NCBI GenBank assembly: GCA_913041775.1
Contig: CAJWJW010000012.1
Coordinates: 1-15,033, forward strand
DNA: 15,033 nt
Direction of reading: 5' to 3'
DNA from: an uncultured Flavobacteriales bacterium
GTDB lineage: Bacteria > Bacteroidota > Bacteroidia > Flavobacteriales > UBA7430
A model generated the notes under the pieces. The model searched no databases, was not told where the DNA came from, and worked only from the letters and a program-made list of their open reading frames with translations. A program made the position numbers and the translations under genes. Positions 8,406 to 15,033 of this stretch are shown one piece after another; positions within the stretch are counted from its first letter, which is position 1, and each line of letters begins with the position of its first letter.

Positions 8406-9164
8406 CTAAAATTTCTCATAAACTCCTAAACCAAAAAGAGCGAAGTCATATTTTGAGGGGTCTTCTTTGCAAAAACTCCTCAAGTGTATGTCTAACTCTT
8501 TTACTGTTTTCCAGTCATTTGCTTTCCTTGTTATTAAGCCTAGTTTACGAGCTACATTAGCTGTGTGAACATCTAAGGGACACGATAGCTGACTAGGATT
8601 TAAGGTTTTCCAAATACCAAAATCTACCCCTTCATTATTTGATCTTACCATCCATCGTAAAAACATAATTAGTCTCTTTGATGCAGAACCTTTTAGGGGG
8701 TCAGAAACATGTTTTTGTGTTCTAGAAAGATGATTAATACTAAAAAAAGTTTGTTTAAAACTTGAAATACCGGCACTCATGTCTTCTTTTTCGGTGTGAA
8801 AACAGGCTTCTAATCCATTATGGTTTTGGTATATATTGCGTAATGCGTAAATAAATGTTTGTAAATCGACTCCTTGAAATGTTCGATGACAGAAATTTAG
8901 ACTTTGCTCAATTTCTTTATTATTAGCATTTAGTATAAATTCATGCGGACTATGATCCATTATACGCATCATTTCTTGCGCATTTTTTAGAATCATAGGC
9001 CTACGTCCCCATGCAATAGTAGCTGTTAAAAAGGCAGCTATTTCAACATCTTCCTTTTTTGAAAACTGATGAGGTATTGCAATTGGATCTTCTACTACAA
9101 AATTGGGCTTTAAATAAAGGGCTACTTTTTCGTCAAGAAATTCTTTTAGTTCTGTTTGTTTCAT
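8406..9164 (-). CDS. TIGR02757 (DUF2400) family protein
   Basis: A 252-residue soluble protein matching a conserved Bacteroidota family of unknown function. Characteristic stretches are AAFLTATIAWGRRPMILKNA (43-62), SDPLKGSASKRLIMFLRWMVR (154-174) with a GSA-[S/C]-KR motif, CPLDVHTANVARKLGL (195-210), and the end DPSKYDFALFGLGVYEKF. The phrase 'LDVHTANVARKLGL' followed by a terminal 'YDFALFGLG' echoes the helix-hairpin-helix glycosylase fold (as in EndoIII/AlkA, 'VDTHV.R...RLGL'). A remote link to DNA repair is therefore reasonable, but it is an inference and no catalytic Lys/Asp pair is clear. It is the first gene of the minus-strand block, divergent from topB across 131 bases in which I found no clear promoter match for this strand. 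Confidence 0.85.
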   Translation of the reverse strand: MKQTELKEFLDEKVALYLKPNFVVEDPIAIPHQFSKKEDVEIAAFLTATIAWGRRPMILKNAQEMMRIMDHSPHEFILNANNKEIEQSLNFCHRTFQGVDLQTFIYALRNIYQNHNGLEACFHTEKEDMSAGISSFKQTFFSINHLSRTQKHVSDPLKGSASKRLIMFLRWMVRSNNEGVDFGIWKTLNPSQLSCPLDVHTANVARKLGLITRKANDWKTVKELDIHLRSFCKEDPSKYDFALFGLGVYEKF

Positions 9165-9284
9165 CTAAAAATAGAAGTTTTACCAATTATTAGTTATACT
9201 GCAATCTACTAAAAAGGATAATTTTAATAACTTATTCACATCGCTTATTAATGTCTTTATATTTTATAATTTCGAATCTTCAAT

Positions 9285-9290
9285 AAAGGA
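9285..9290 (+). promoter_or_regulatory. ribosome binding site of topB
   Basis: AAAGGA lies 5 bases before the ATG at 9296. It decides the start, since an out-of-frame ATG at 9291 lies between them. Such a clear Shine-Dalgarno is uncommon in this window. Confidence 0.55.
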
Positions 9291-9295
9291 ATGTT

Positions 9296-11620
9296 ATGAA
9301 GCTTTGTATTGCAGAAAAACCAAGTGTAGCAAGAGAAATAGCTCTTGTAATTGGTGCCAAGGAAAAAAAGAATGGTTATTACGAAGGTAATGGCTATTTG
9401 GTAACTTGGACCTTTGGTCATTTTTGTACACTTAAAGAGCCCCATGAGTACAATCCATCGTGGAAACCATGGAACTTGAGTTATTTGCCTATTTTACCTC
9501 CTGCTTACGAGATAAAATTGATAGATAATAAAGGGGTGAAAGATCAGTTTGCTGTTATTAAATATTTAGTTAAGTCTTGTACTACTGTTATTAATTGTGG
9601 TGATGCTGGTCAAGAAGGAGAGTTAATACAGCGATGGGTATTAGAGCATGCCGGAAATACAAAACCTATAGAACGATTGTGGATTTCCTCACTTACCAAC
9701 GAAGCTATAAGAGAAGGTTTTTCTAAGTTAAAAGATGGTAGTGAATTCGATAAGCTCTACAATGCTGGTAAAGCTAGAGCTATTGGCGACTGGGTATTGG
9801 GTTTTAATGCAACTCGTTTATACACCCTACGCTATGGGAACGGGAAACAGGTTTTGTCTATTGGTAGAGTCCAAACACCTACTTTGGCAATGATTGTAAA
9901 TCGTCAGAAAGAGATTGAGTGTTTTAAGCCGAGTCCTTATTGGGTTCTTCAAACAAAGTATAAAAACACCTTATTTAATGCAGAATCTGGTAGATTTATT
10001 GATTTCGCCAAAGCTAAGCAGCAATTAGAATTAATATCTCAGTCTGATTTTGAAATCCTTTCTAATGAGACCAAAGAAGGAAAAGAGAGCCCTTTACGTT
10101 TATTTGACTTAACCTCTTTGCAAGTTTCATGTAACAGCAGGTTTAATTTATCTGCCGAAGAAACATTAAAAATTATACAGGGTTTATACGAGAAAAAACT
10201 TTGCTCTTATCCCAGAGTGGATACAACTTTTTTACCCAACGATGTATATCCTAAAATTGAAGGAATACTTAAAGGCTTGCAAGTTTATAACAGTATAATA
10301 AGTCCCCTTTTAGGAAAGTCTATCCGGAAATCTAAAAAGGTTTTTAACGATAAAAAAGTTACCGATCACCATGCTATAATTCCAACAGGACAGAATCCTA
10401 CTAGTGGATTGTCTTATAATGAGAAAATGGTATTCGACTTAATAAGTAAGCGATTTATTGCTGCATTTTATCCAGATTGTACGGTTTCTAATACGACTGT
10501 AAAAGGACTTGCAAATACGGTGGCTTTTAAAGCTAATGGTAAACAAATTATAGATTTAGGTTGGCGTATTGTTTATGGTAAAGAATCTACCGGTGATGGA
10601 GACGATACAATAATGCCTGATTTTAAAGTTGGCGAGCGTGGTACACATGAACCCATTTTAGATGAGAAATCTACTAAAGCACCTTCTTGGCATACTGAAG
10701 GAACCTTGCTACGTGCAATGGAAACTGCAGGGAAACAGGTGGAAGATGAAGAGGCTCGTGATTTAATGAAGGAAAATGGTATTGGTAGACCTTCTACGCG
10801 TGCTGCTGTTATAGAAACCCTGTTTAGACGAAAGTATGTCGTAAAGCAGAAAAAGAAACTAGTTGCTACTCCTATGGGAGTAGAACTTATAGATACGATT
10901 CAGAATGAGTTGCTAAAATCGCCTAAATTAACAGGGCAATGGGAAAAGAAATTAAGAGATATAGAACAAGGAACATACGACTATAAAGTATTTTTAAAAG
11001 AGATGGAAGCCTTAGTTACAATGGTTGTGAAAGATGTGAAAAACCGCCAATCGGTTAATCGATTTAGTGAGGCAGACGTAAAAATTAAAATGCAGACGAC
11101 ACTCCCAGCATGTCCTAAATGTAAAGTAGGTCAACTTTTAAAAGGCAAGTCTGCTTTTGGTTGTAGTGATTTTAAAAATGGCTGTAATTTTGTAATTCCT
11201 TTTGAACAATTTGGAAAACAAATTGGCGAGAAACAAATCGTACAGCTTATTACAAAAGGAAAAACTAGTTACGTTAAAGGATATTTACTTAATGAAGAGA
11301 AAGTAGAAGCAAGGTTGCTCTTTTCTGAATCGTTTACTGCAGAACTCGAAGTTAAGGAAGAAAGTATTTTAAAATGTCCACGTTGTAAAATCGGAAATAT
11401 TATACACGGGAAAACTGCTTTTGGTTGCGAGCGATTTAAAGAAGGTTGTAAAACTGTTGTGCCGTTCGAGTTATATGGAAAAAAACTTACCGAAGCTCAG
11501 TGTAAGCTATTACTAACTAAAGGAGAGACCACTATACTAAAAGGTTTTTTGGTTAACGACGAAAAAATAACTGCCAAACTTAAGTTTGATGAGCACTTTG
11601 TTATTAGCTTGATTCAATAG
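9296..11620 (+). CDS. topB: DNA topoisomerase III (type IA)
   Basis: This type IA topoisomerase cuts one DNA strand through a tyrosine link to resolve negative supercoils and recombination intermediates. The 774-residue protein starts MKLCIAEKPSVARE, with the toprim Glu7. The toprim acidic motif reads CGDAGQEGELIQRW (101-114): Asp103 and Glu107 are present but the middle Asp of the usual DxDxE is Gly105. My recollection is that this variant is usual in Bacteroidota TopB. Further landmarks are SIGRVQTPTLAMIVNRQKEIE (188-208), the active-site Tyr305 in SYPRVDTTFLP, DHHAIIPTG (357-365) and GIGRPSTRAAVIETL (495-509). The C-terminus holds two topoisomerase C-terminal repeats, each with four cysteines (606/609/623/630 and 694/697/711/718). 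The gene has its own Shine-Dalgarno and is divergent from the TIGR02757 gene. The reading frame is intact. Confidence 0.97.
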   Translation: MKLCIAEKPSVAREIALVIGAKEKKNGYYEGNGYLVTWTFGHFCTLKEPHEYNPSWKPWNLSYLPILPPAYEIKLIDNKGVKDQFAVIKYLVKSCTTVINCGDAGQEGELIQRWVLEHAGNTKPIERLWISSLTNEAIREGFSKLKDGSEFDKLYNAGKARAIGDWVLGFNATRLYTLRYGNGKQVLSIGRVQTPTLAMIVNRQKEIECFKPSPYWVLQTKYKNTLFNAESGRFIDFAKAKQQLELISQSDFEILSNETKEGKESPLRLFDLTSLQVSCNSRFNLSAEETLKIIQGLYEKKLCSYPRVDTTFLPNDVYPKIEGILKGLQVYNSIISPLLGKSIRKSKKVFNDKKVTDHHAIIPTGQNPTSGLSYNEKMVFDLISKRFIAAFYPDCTVSNTTVKGLANTVAFKANGKQIIDLGWRIVYGKESTGDGDDTIMPDFKVGERGTHEPILDEKSTKAPSWHTEGTLLRAMETAGKQVEDEEARDLMKENGIGRPSTRAAVIETLFRRKYVVKQKKKLVATPMGVELIDTIQNELLKSPKLTGQWEKKLRDIEQGTYDYKVFLKEMEALVTMVVKDVKNRQSVNRFSEADVKIKMQTTLPACPKCKVGQLLKGKSAFGCSDFKNGCNFVIPFEQFGKQIGEKQIVQLITKGKTSYVKGYLLNEEKVEARLLFSESFTAELEVKEESILKCPRCKIGNIIHGKTAFGCERFKEGCKTVVPFELYGKKLTEAQCKLLLTKGETTILKGFLVNDEKITAKLKFDEHFVISLIQ
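11108..11599 (+). repeat. tandem zinc-finger repeat in TopB C-terminus
   Basis: Residues 605-680 and 693-768 are two copies of the topoisomerase C-terminal repeat. Cysteines keep identical spacing (CxxC, 13 residues, C, 6 residues, C) at a period of 88 residues. Shared text includes CPxCKxG, GKxAFGC and FKxGC, then VxPFExxGK, LxTKG and KGxLxNxEK. Each probably binds one zinc ion and helps hold DNA. Confidence 0.85.
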
Positions 11621-11701
11621 GCTTAGTGTATTTGTTTGGTTTTTTGAACATTATTATAGAAGTAATAGTATAATTTACTAAATTGTAAGATGTATTTAAA
11701 T

Positions 11702-11706
11702 AAAGG
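11702..11706 (+). promoter_or_regulatory. ribosome binding site favouring the start at 11711
   Basis: AAAGG lies 4 bases before the ATG at 11711. It supports this start over the earlier in-frame ATG at 11690, which would add seven polar residues in front of an otherwise normal signal peptide. Confidence 0.45.
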
Positions 11707-11710
11707 TCAC

Positions 11711-13075
11711 ATGAAAATACACTTTAAAATATACTTTTTCTATTTGCTCTTGGTACTTAGTTACACAGGAGTTTCTCAATCTTGTGATTTTCATTTCACA
11801 AGTCCAAATACGGGGAACAACATGATTGTTTTACTTCATAATGAAGCCTTAAACAATAATCTACTTAATGTAGGTGATAGTATTGGCGCATTCATAAATG
11901 TAGATGATAATTGGGTTTGTGTAGGTGCTTCATTTTGGGATGGTGCTCAGCAAGTACTTGCTATTTGGGGAGATGATTCGGTTACTGAAATTCAAGATGG
12001 ATTGTTAGCAAATCAAGAAATCTTGCTAAAAGCGATGTCTGAAGGACAAATTTTCACAATTAATTACAACCCAATTTTACAATATGTAGTAAATGATGTT
12101 CAAACTATAAATACTGGTTTAGAATTTGAAATCTTCTGCTCAAATAATATCTCCGGTTGTACCGACTCAGATTACATTGAATTTAACCCATTCGCTACTG
12201 TAGAAGATGGTTCTTGTAATTATTCCGCTAACTATTTTTCGTCTCCAGATTCTTCTGTTATTTCCAATACAGACAATAATATGTCTATTTTCTTTTCTTC
12301 AGGAATACTTATAGATTATCAAGGAGCGTTAATTCAAGCATTTGTAAATGGTGTGCAAGTTTCTGAAGCTGTACTGATAGATTCTATTGGAATGGCTGGA
12401 ATTTCTGTAGTTGGGACAGATTCATTTTGTGATTGTAATCTAGCTAACAATGGAGATCTAATTTCATTTACCATTTTTGATCCCTTAACTTATTCTGTTC
12501 TAAATTTCACGTCGTCTAATGAGATTTTATACCAAGCCAATGGTTTCGTAGGAGTTGATTCAATCAGTTTTAATGTTCATCAAGCAATAGTCTACCAGCT
12601 GAGTTCAGGTTGGAATATGGTAGGGTATACAGGTTCAGTAGAAACATCTGTAAATTCAGCAATGCCTCTAAATTTTGAAAATGATTTTTTCTTAATAAAA
12701 GATGTAAATGGTAATTTTTGGAATTCCTTAGTCGATATGTTAGGAACTCTAATTCCTGGAAAAGGCTATATGATGTATGTGTATCCTGAGGTTAATCCAC
12801 CTAATTTGAACTTTTCTGAAGTTTATAATTCAAATATAGAGTTTCAATTAACTCTTGGTTGGAATATGGTTGCCTTTACTGGCGCTACAGAAAAGGATAT
12901 AGAAGAAGCCATGCCTGAGAGTTTTCAAGATGACTTCTTCCTTATAAAAGATGTTAATGGTAATTTTTGGAATTCTTTAGTAGATATGTTACATGTGTTT
13001 ATACCTGGTAAGGCATATATGATGTACGTATATTTAGAATCTGACCCTATTCCCTTGCTTAATTTTACTGATTAA
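11711..13075 (+). CDS. exported modular protein with duplicated domains, function unknown
   Basis: I do not recognise a named family. From the ATG at 11711 the protein has 454 residues and a signal peptide (MKIHFKIYFFYLLLVLSYTGVSQS, cut probably before Gln or Ser), so it is exported. Residues 24-143 and about 174-286 are two diverged copies of a beta-rich module (shared pattern: T-x-NNM, GA-x-I-x-AFVN). Between them is a GCTD...DGSC stretch (Cys150 to Cys169) of the kind found in marine Bacteroidota surface proteins, possibly closed by a disulfide. Two C-terminal repeats (295-368 and 378-452) share GWNM, DFFLIKDVNGNFWNSL and IPGK-x-YMMYVY. They resemble the 'GWN...GYM' modules that often end secreted Bacteroidota proteins. 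I cannot see a standard T9SS sorting domain, so whether it is surface-anchored is open. It lies 90 bases after topB. A start at 11690 is possible. Confidence 0.82.
   Translation: MKIHFKIYFFYLLLVLSYTGVSQSCDFHFTSPNTGNNMIVLLHNEALNNNLLNVGDSIGAFINVDDNWVCVGASFWDGAQQVLAIWGDDSVTEIQDGLLANQEILLKAMSEGQIFTINYNPILQYVVNDVQTINTGLEFEIFCSNNISGCTDSDYIEFNPFATVEDGSCNYSANYFSSPDSSVISNTDNNMSIFFSSGILIDYQGALIQAFVNGVQVSEAVLIDSIGMAGISVVGTDSFCDCNLANNGDLISFTIFDPLTYSVLNFTSSNEILYQANGFVGVDSISFNVHQAIVYQLSSGWNMVGYTGSVETSVNSAMPLNFENDFFLIKDVNGNFWNSLVDMLGTLIPGKGYMMYVYPEVNPPNLNFSEVYNSNIEFQLTLGWNMVAFTGATEKDIEEAMPESFQDDFFLIKDVNGNFWNSLVDMLHVFIPGKAYMMYVYLESDPIPLLNFTD
12158..12217 (+). other. GCTD...DGSC motif coding segment
   Basis: Twenty codons from Cys150 to Cys169 of the exported protein match the pattern CTDxxxxxxNPxATxxDGSC that recurs in extracellular proteins of marine Flavobacteria. 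The Asp and Asn residues suggest calcium binding; the two cysteines flank it. Confidence 0.6.
12593..12814 (+). repeat. C-terminal module, copy 1
   Basis: Encodes residues 295-368 of the exported protein (YQLSSGWNMVGYTG ... NLNF). Its partner is copy 2, at a period of 83 residues. The 20-residue core at 12683-12742 is identical in protein to copy 2. Confidence 0.9.
12842..13066 (+). repeat. C-terminal module, copy 2
   Basis: Encodes residues 378-452 (FQLTLGWNMVAFTG ... LLNF), ending two residues before the stop. The core at 12932-12991 differs from copy 1 at 7 of 60 bases, all synonymous. Confidence 0.9.
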
Positions 13076-13093
13076 CGAGTTTTTCTTTAGAAC

Positions 13094-14866
13094 TTAAACT
13101 CTAAACTGCAAGTCACTCAATTTCTTGTAAGTCCCATTTTCTATATTACTTAGCTCTTCATGGTTCCCAGATTCTACAATTTGCCCTTTATCTAACACAA
13201 ATATTTTATCTGCATTACGAACAGTTGCTAGCCTATGTGCTATTACTAGAGAAGTTCTACCTTTCATTAATTTCTCTAGAGCTTCTTGCACTAAGCTTTC
13301 AGATTCAGAATCTAGTGCAGAGGTAGCCTCATCAAGAATAAGTATTTTAGGGTCTTTTAAAATAGCTCTTGCAATAGCTATACGCTGTCTTTGACCTCCC
13401 GAAAGCTGTATTCCTCTTTCTCCTACTAAAGTATTGTAAGCCTCCGGAAATTCGGTTATAAACTGATGTGCATTTGCTTGTCTAGCAGCATGTTTAATTT
13501 CTTCTAGGTTAGCACCTGGTTTACCATAGGCTATATTCTCTTCTATACTTCCGCCAAACAATAATATGTCTTGTGGTACAATAGCAATTTGTTTTCTTAA
13601 ATCGGTAAGAGGTAAGTCTATAATCTCAGTTCTATCGATTGTTAAATTACCAGTGTAACCTTGGTAAAAGCGCATCAATAACTGAGTAATTGTAGACTTT
13701 CCAGCCCCCGAAGATCCTACTAAAGCTATTTGCTGTCCTTGCTCTACAGTTAGATTTACAGAATTTAGCACCTGTACATCTACTCTGTTAGGATAGCTAA
13801 ACGATAAATTGTTAAAGCTAATAGCACCCTTTATAGTATGTGTAATTTCTCCTTCGGTATGGTCTTCTGGAGTTTCCTCTAAGATCTCCATTAGTTTTTC
13901 TGTTGCTCCAATTGCTTTTTGTATTTGTGCGTATAAATCTGCTATACTTCCAATACTAGCACCAATAAATATAGTAAGCATAAGGAATGAGGTCAAGTCT
14001 CCCATACTCATTTCTCCTTGGTAAATAAGTCGTGCTCCATACCATATAACAGCAGCAATAGCACCAAATATCCCTAAGATAATAAAGGATGCAAAAGCAG
14101 CTTTAAGTCGCCCGCCTTTAATTGCAACTGTAACAATATGCTCTGTAGTGTTCTTATAGCGCATAGACTCAAATAACTCATTTGCAAAAGCCTTTACGTT
14201 GGTAATTCCTTGTAGGGTTTCTTCTACAATTGTGTTGGAATGCGCGATATGATCTTGAACAGTTTTAGAATAAGCCCGAAGTTTACGACCTATTATAACG
14301 GCTACAATAATAATTACAGGGAATATAGAGAGCATAAAACCAGCTAATCTGATAGAGGTAAAGCCTAAAAGAATGATTCCACCAAAAATGATAATTAACT
14401 GTCTAATAAATTCTGCACTCGTAGTAGTAAAGGTTTCTTGTAATAAAGAAATATCCGAAGCAATACGACTATTTAACTCTCCAACTCTACGCTTATTAAA
14501 GAAGTTCATTGGCAAACGAATAAGGTGTTCGTAGGTCGCCTGACGTAGTTTTGCAAGGAACTTTTCGGTAACATTTACGAATAAAACGATTCTGAAATAA
14601 GAAAATATCGCTTGTAGCGTAAATAAACCGAACAGTAATAAAGCCATTTGGTTTATACTTTCCATCGATTTTTGGCTTGCATCGACCATTTCACCAATAA
14701 ACATTGGGAAGATTAATGATGCAAAACTAGAGAGTAAAAGGAACAGCATTCCTAGTATATAAGACGATCTATAGGGTTTTAGGTATTTAAAAATTTTGAG
14801 TGACTTTTTAAAACTACCTTTCTTTAGTTTTATCTTTTCTGTTTTCTTATTTTTGCCTCCGAACAT
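13094..14866 (-). CDS. ABC exporter, fused membrane and ATPase domains (MsbA-like)
   Basis: This half-transporter of 590 residues is expected to work as a homodimer in the inner membrane, exporting a lipid or other hydrophobic substrate. Residues 34-315 form the type I exporter membrane domain, with six predicted helices and the coupling text FFNKRRVGELNSRIASDIS (122-140). The ATPase domain has the A-loop Tyr358, Walker A GSSGAGKST (384-392), Q-loop Gln432, signature LSGGQRQR (488-495), Walker B ILILDEATS (508-516) and H-loop His544. All catalytic residues are present, including Glu513. The N-terminus is basic (KNKKTEKIKLKKG). MsbA, which flips lipid A-core, is the best-known relative, but Bacteroidota carry several such paralogues, so the substrate is not assigned. 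It converges on the exported protein gene with 18 bases between stops and no obvious terminator hairpin. It is divergent from rpmH. Confidence 0.93.
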   Translation of the reverse strand: MFGGKNKKTEKIKLKKGSFKKSLKIFKYLKPYRSSYILGMLFLLLSSFASLIFPMFIGEMVDASQKSMESINQMALLLFGLFTLQAIFSYFRIVLFVNVTEKFLAKLRQATYEHLIRLPMNFFNKRRVGELNSRIASDISLLQETFTTTSAEFIRQLIIIFGGIILLGFTSIRLAGFMLSIFPVIIIVAVIIGRKLRAYSKTVQDHIAHSNTIVEETLQGITNVKAFANELFESMRYKNTTEHIVTVAIKGGRLKAAFASFIILGIFGAIAAVIWYGARLIYQGEMSMGDLTSFLMLTIFIGASIGSIADLYAQIQKAIGATEKLMEILEETPEDHTEGEITHTIKGAISFNNLSFSYPNRVDVQVLNSVNLTVEQGQQIALVGSSGAGKSTITQLLMRFYQGYTGNLTIDRTEIIDLPLTDLRKQIAIVPQDILLFGGSIEENIAYGKPGANLEEIKHAARQANAHQFITEFPEAYNTLVGERGIQLSGGQRQRIAIARAILKDPKILILDEATSALDSESESLVQEALEKLMKGRTSLVIAHRLATVRNADKIFVLDKGQIVESGNHEELSNIENGTYKKLSDLQFRV

Positions 14867-14886
14867 ATGTATCTTATTTGTTGATG

Positions 14887-14894
14887 CAAAAGTA
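14887..14894 (-). promoter_or_regulatory. -7 element of the ABC exporter gene
   Basis: TACTTTTG on the minus strand matches TAnnTTTG perfectly and lies 20 bases before the ATG. The upstream TTG is not clear: a T-rich stretch stands at the expected place. The implied leader is only about 15 bases. Confidence 0.5.
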
Positions 14895-14927
14895 AGTTAT
14901 TCATTGCAGAAAAAAACCTTTTTGTTG

Positions 14928-14958
14928 TTGCGAAAAACAAAAAATGATTTTATATTTG
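14928..14958 (+). promoter_or_regulatory. rpmH promoter
   Basis: TTG (14928-14930), 20 bases, then TATATTTG (14951-14958) is a full match to the Bacteroidota promoter consensus. Transcription should begin about 14963-14966, giving a leader of roughly 30-35 bases. Confidence 0.75.
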
Positions 14959-14961
14959 CAG

Positions 14962-14972
14962 CCCTGTTAGGG
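14962..14972 (+). promoter_or_regulatory. small hairpin at the 5' end of the rpmH leader
   Basis: CCCT-GTT-AGGG can form a four-pair GC-rich stem at or just after the expected transcript start. It could stabilise the mRNA or affect initiation. The stem is short and the assignment is speculative. Confidence 0.25.
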
Positions 14973-14996
14973 AACAAGAACATTAGATAAAAAGAG

Positions 14997-15033
14997 ATGA
15001 AAAGAACATTCCAACCTTCGAATAGAAAGCGTA
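14997..15033 (+). CDS. rpmH: 50S ribosomal protein L34 (partial, N-terminal 12 codons)
   Basis: The ATG at 14997 opens MKRTFQPSNRKR, the invariant beginning of ribosomal protein L34, a short basic protein (about 50 residues) of the large subunit. The rest lies beyond the right edge. The start is fixed by the conserved N-terminus and by the promoter 40 bases upstream. Confidence 0.95.
   Translation, partial: MKRTFQPSNRKR

Noticed and set aside
9257..9445. Antisense open frame over the topB start
   Set aside because: It overlaps the conserved toprim coding sequence and has no recognisable protein features.
11640..11675. Possible terminator hairpin (ATTATTA / TAATAGT) after topB
   Set aside because: The stem is all A-T with a wobble pair and no T-run follows it, so it would be unstable.
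1..15033. CRISPR array, tRNA, insertion sequence or phage genes
   Set aside because: No regularly spaced repeats, cloverleaf sequences, transposase motifs or terminal inverted repeats were found on reading both strands by eye.

Overview
The window looks like a chromosomal segment of a low-GC Bacteroidota, most probably a marine member of the Flavobacteriales. Four things point there. A type IX secretion plug protein sits divergently from nqrA. There is a BatA-type double-transmembrane protein and a TIGR02757-family protein. One exported protein carries the 'GCTD...DGSC' calcium-binding-like motif common in marine Bacteroidota. Finally, promoters match the phylum-specific form (TTG, about 19-21 bases, TAnnTTTG). 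The exact genus cannot be fixed from the sequence.

Layout. Positions 1-1339 (minus) hold nearly all of nqrA, the first gene of a sodium-pumping NADH:quinone reductase operon that continues off the left edge. Divergent from it is a secreted T9SS plug-like protein (1503-2795, plus). Then comes a minus-strand block read from 9164 down to 2804: a TIGR02757-family protein, a BatA/vWA-like membrane protein, a dihydroorotase homologue that has lost most metal ligands, an alpha/beta hydrolase with a TTG start, kdsA (Kdo-8-phosphate synthase, for lipopolysaccharide) and, at the tail, a decayed pseudogene of a small HEAT-like protein that has several stops and at least two frameshifts. Spacings of 2-46 bases suggest one transcript. 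Divergent from this block are topB (DNA topoisomerase III, with a duplicated zinc-finger C-terminus) and, 90 bases further, an exported protein built of duplicated modules. Converging on it is a minus-strand MsbA-like ABC exporter (13094-14866). The window ends with the first 12 codons of rpmH (ribosomal protein L34).

How the genes fit together. Most are core or envelope functions: respiration (nqrA), protein secretion (plug), LPS inner-core sugar synthesis (kdsA), lipid or drug export (ABC protein), DNA topology (topB) and translation (rpmH). I see no defence island, phage, insertion sequence, CRISPR array or tRNA. The most unusual items are the metal-ligand-depleted dihydroorotase, the degraded gene behind kdsA, and the exported protein whose C-terminal repeat has been conserved at the amino-acid level while its DNA drifted.
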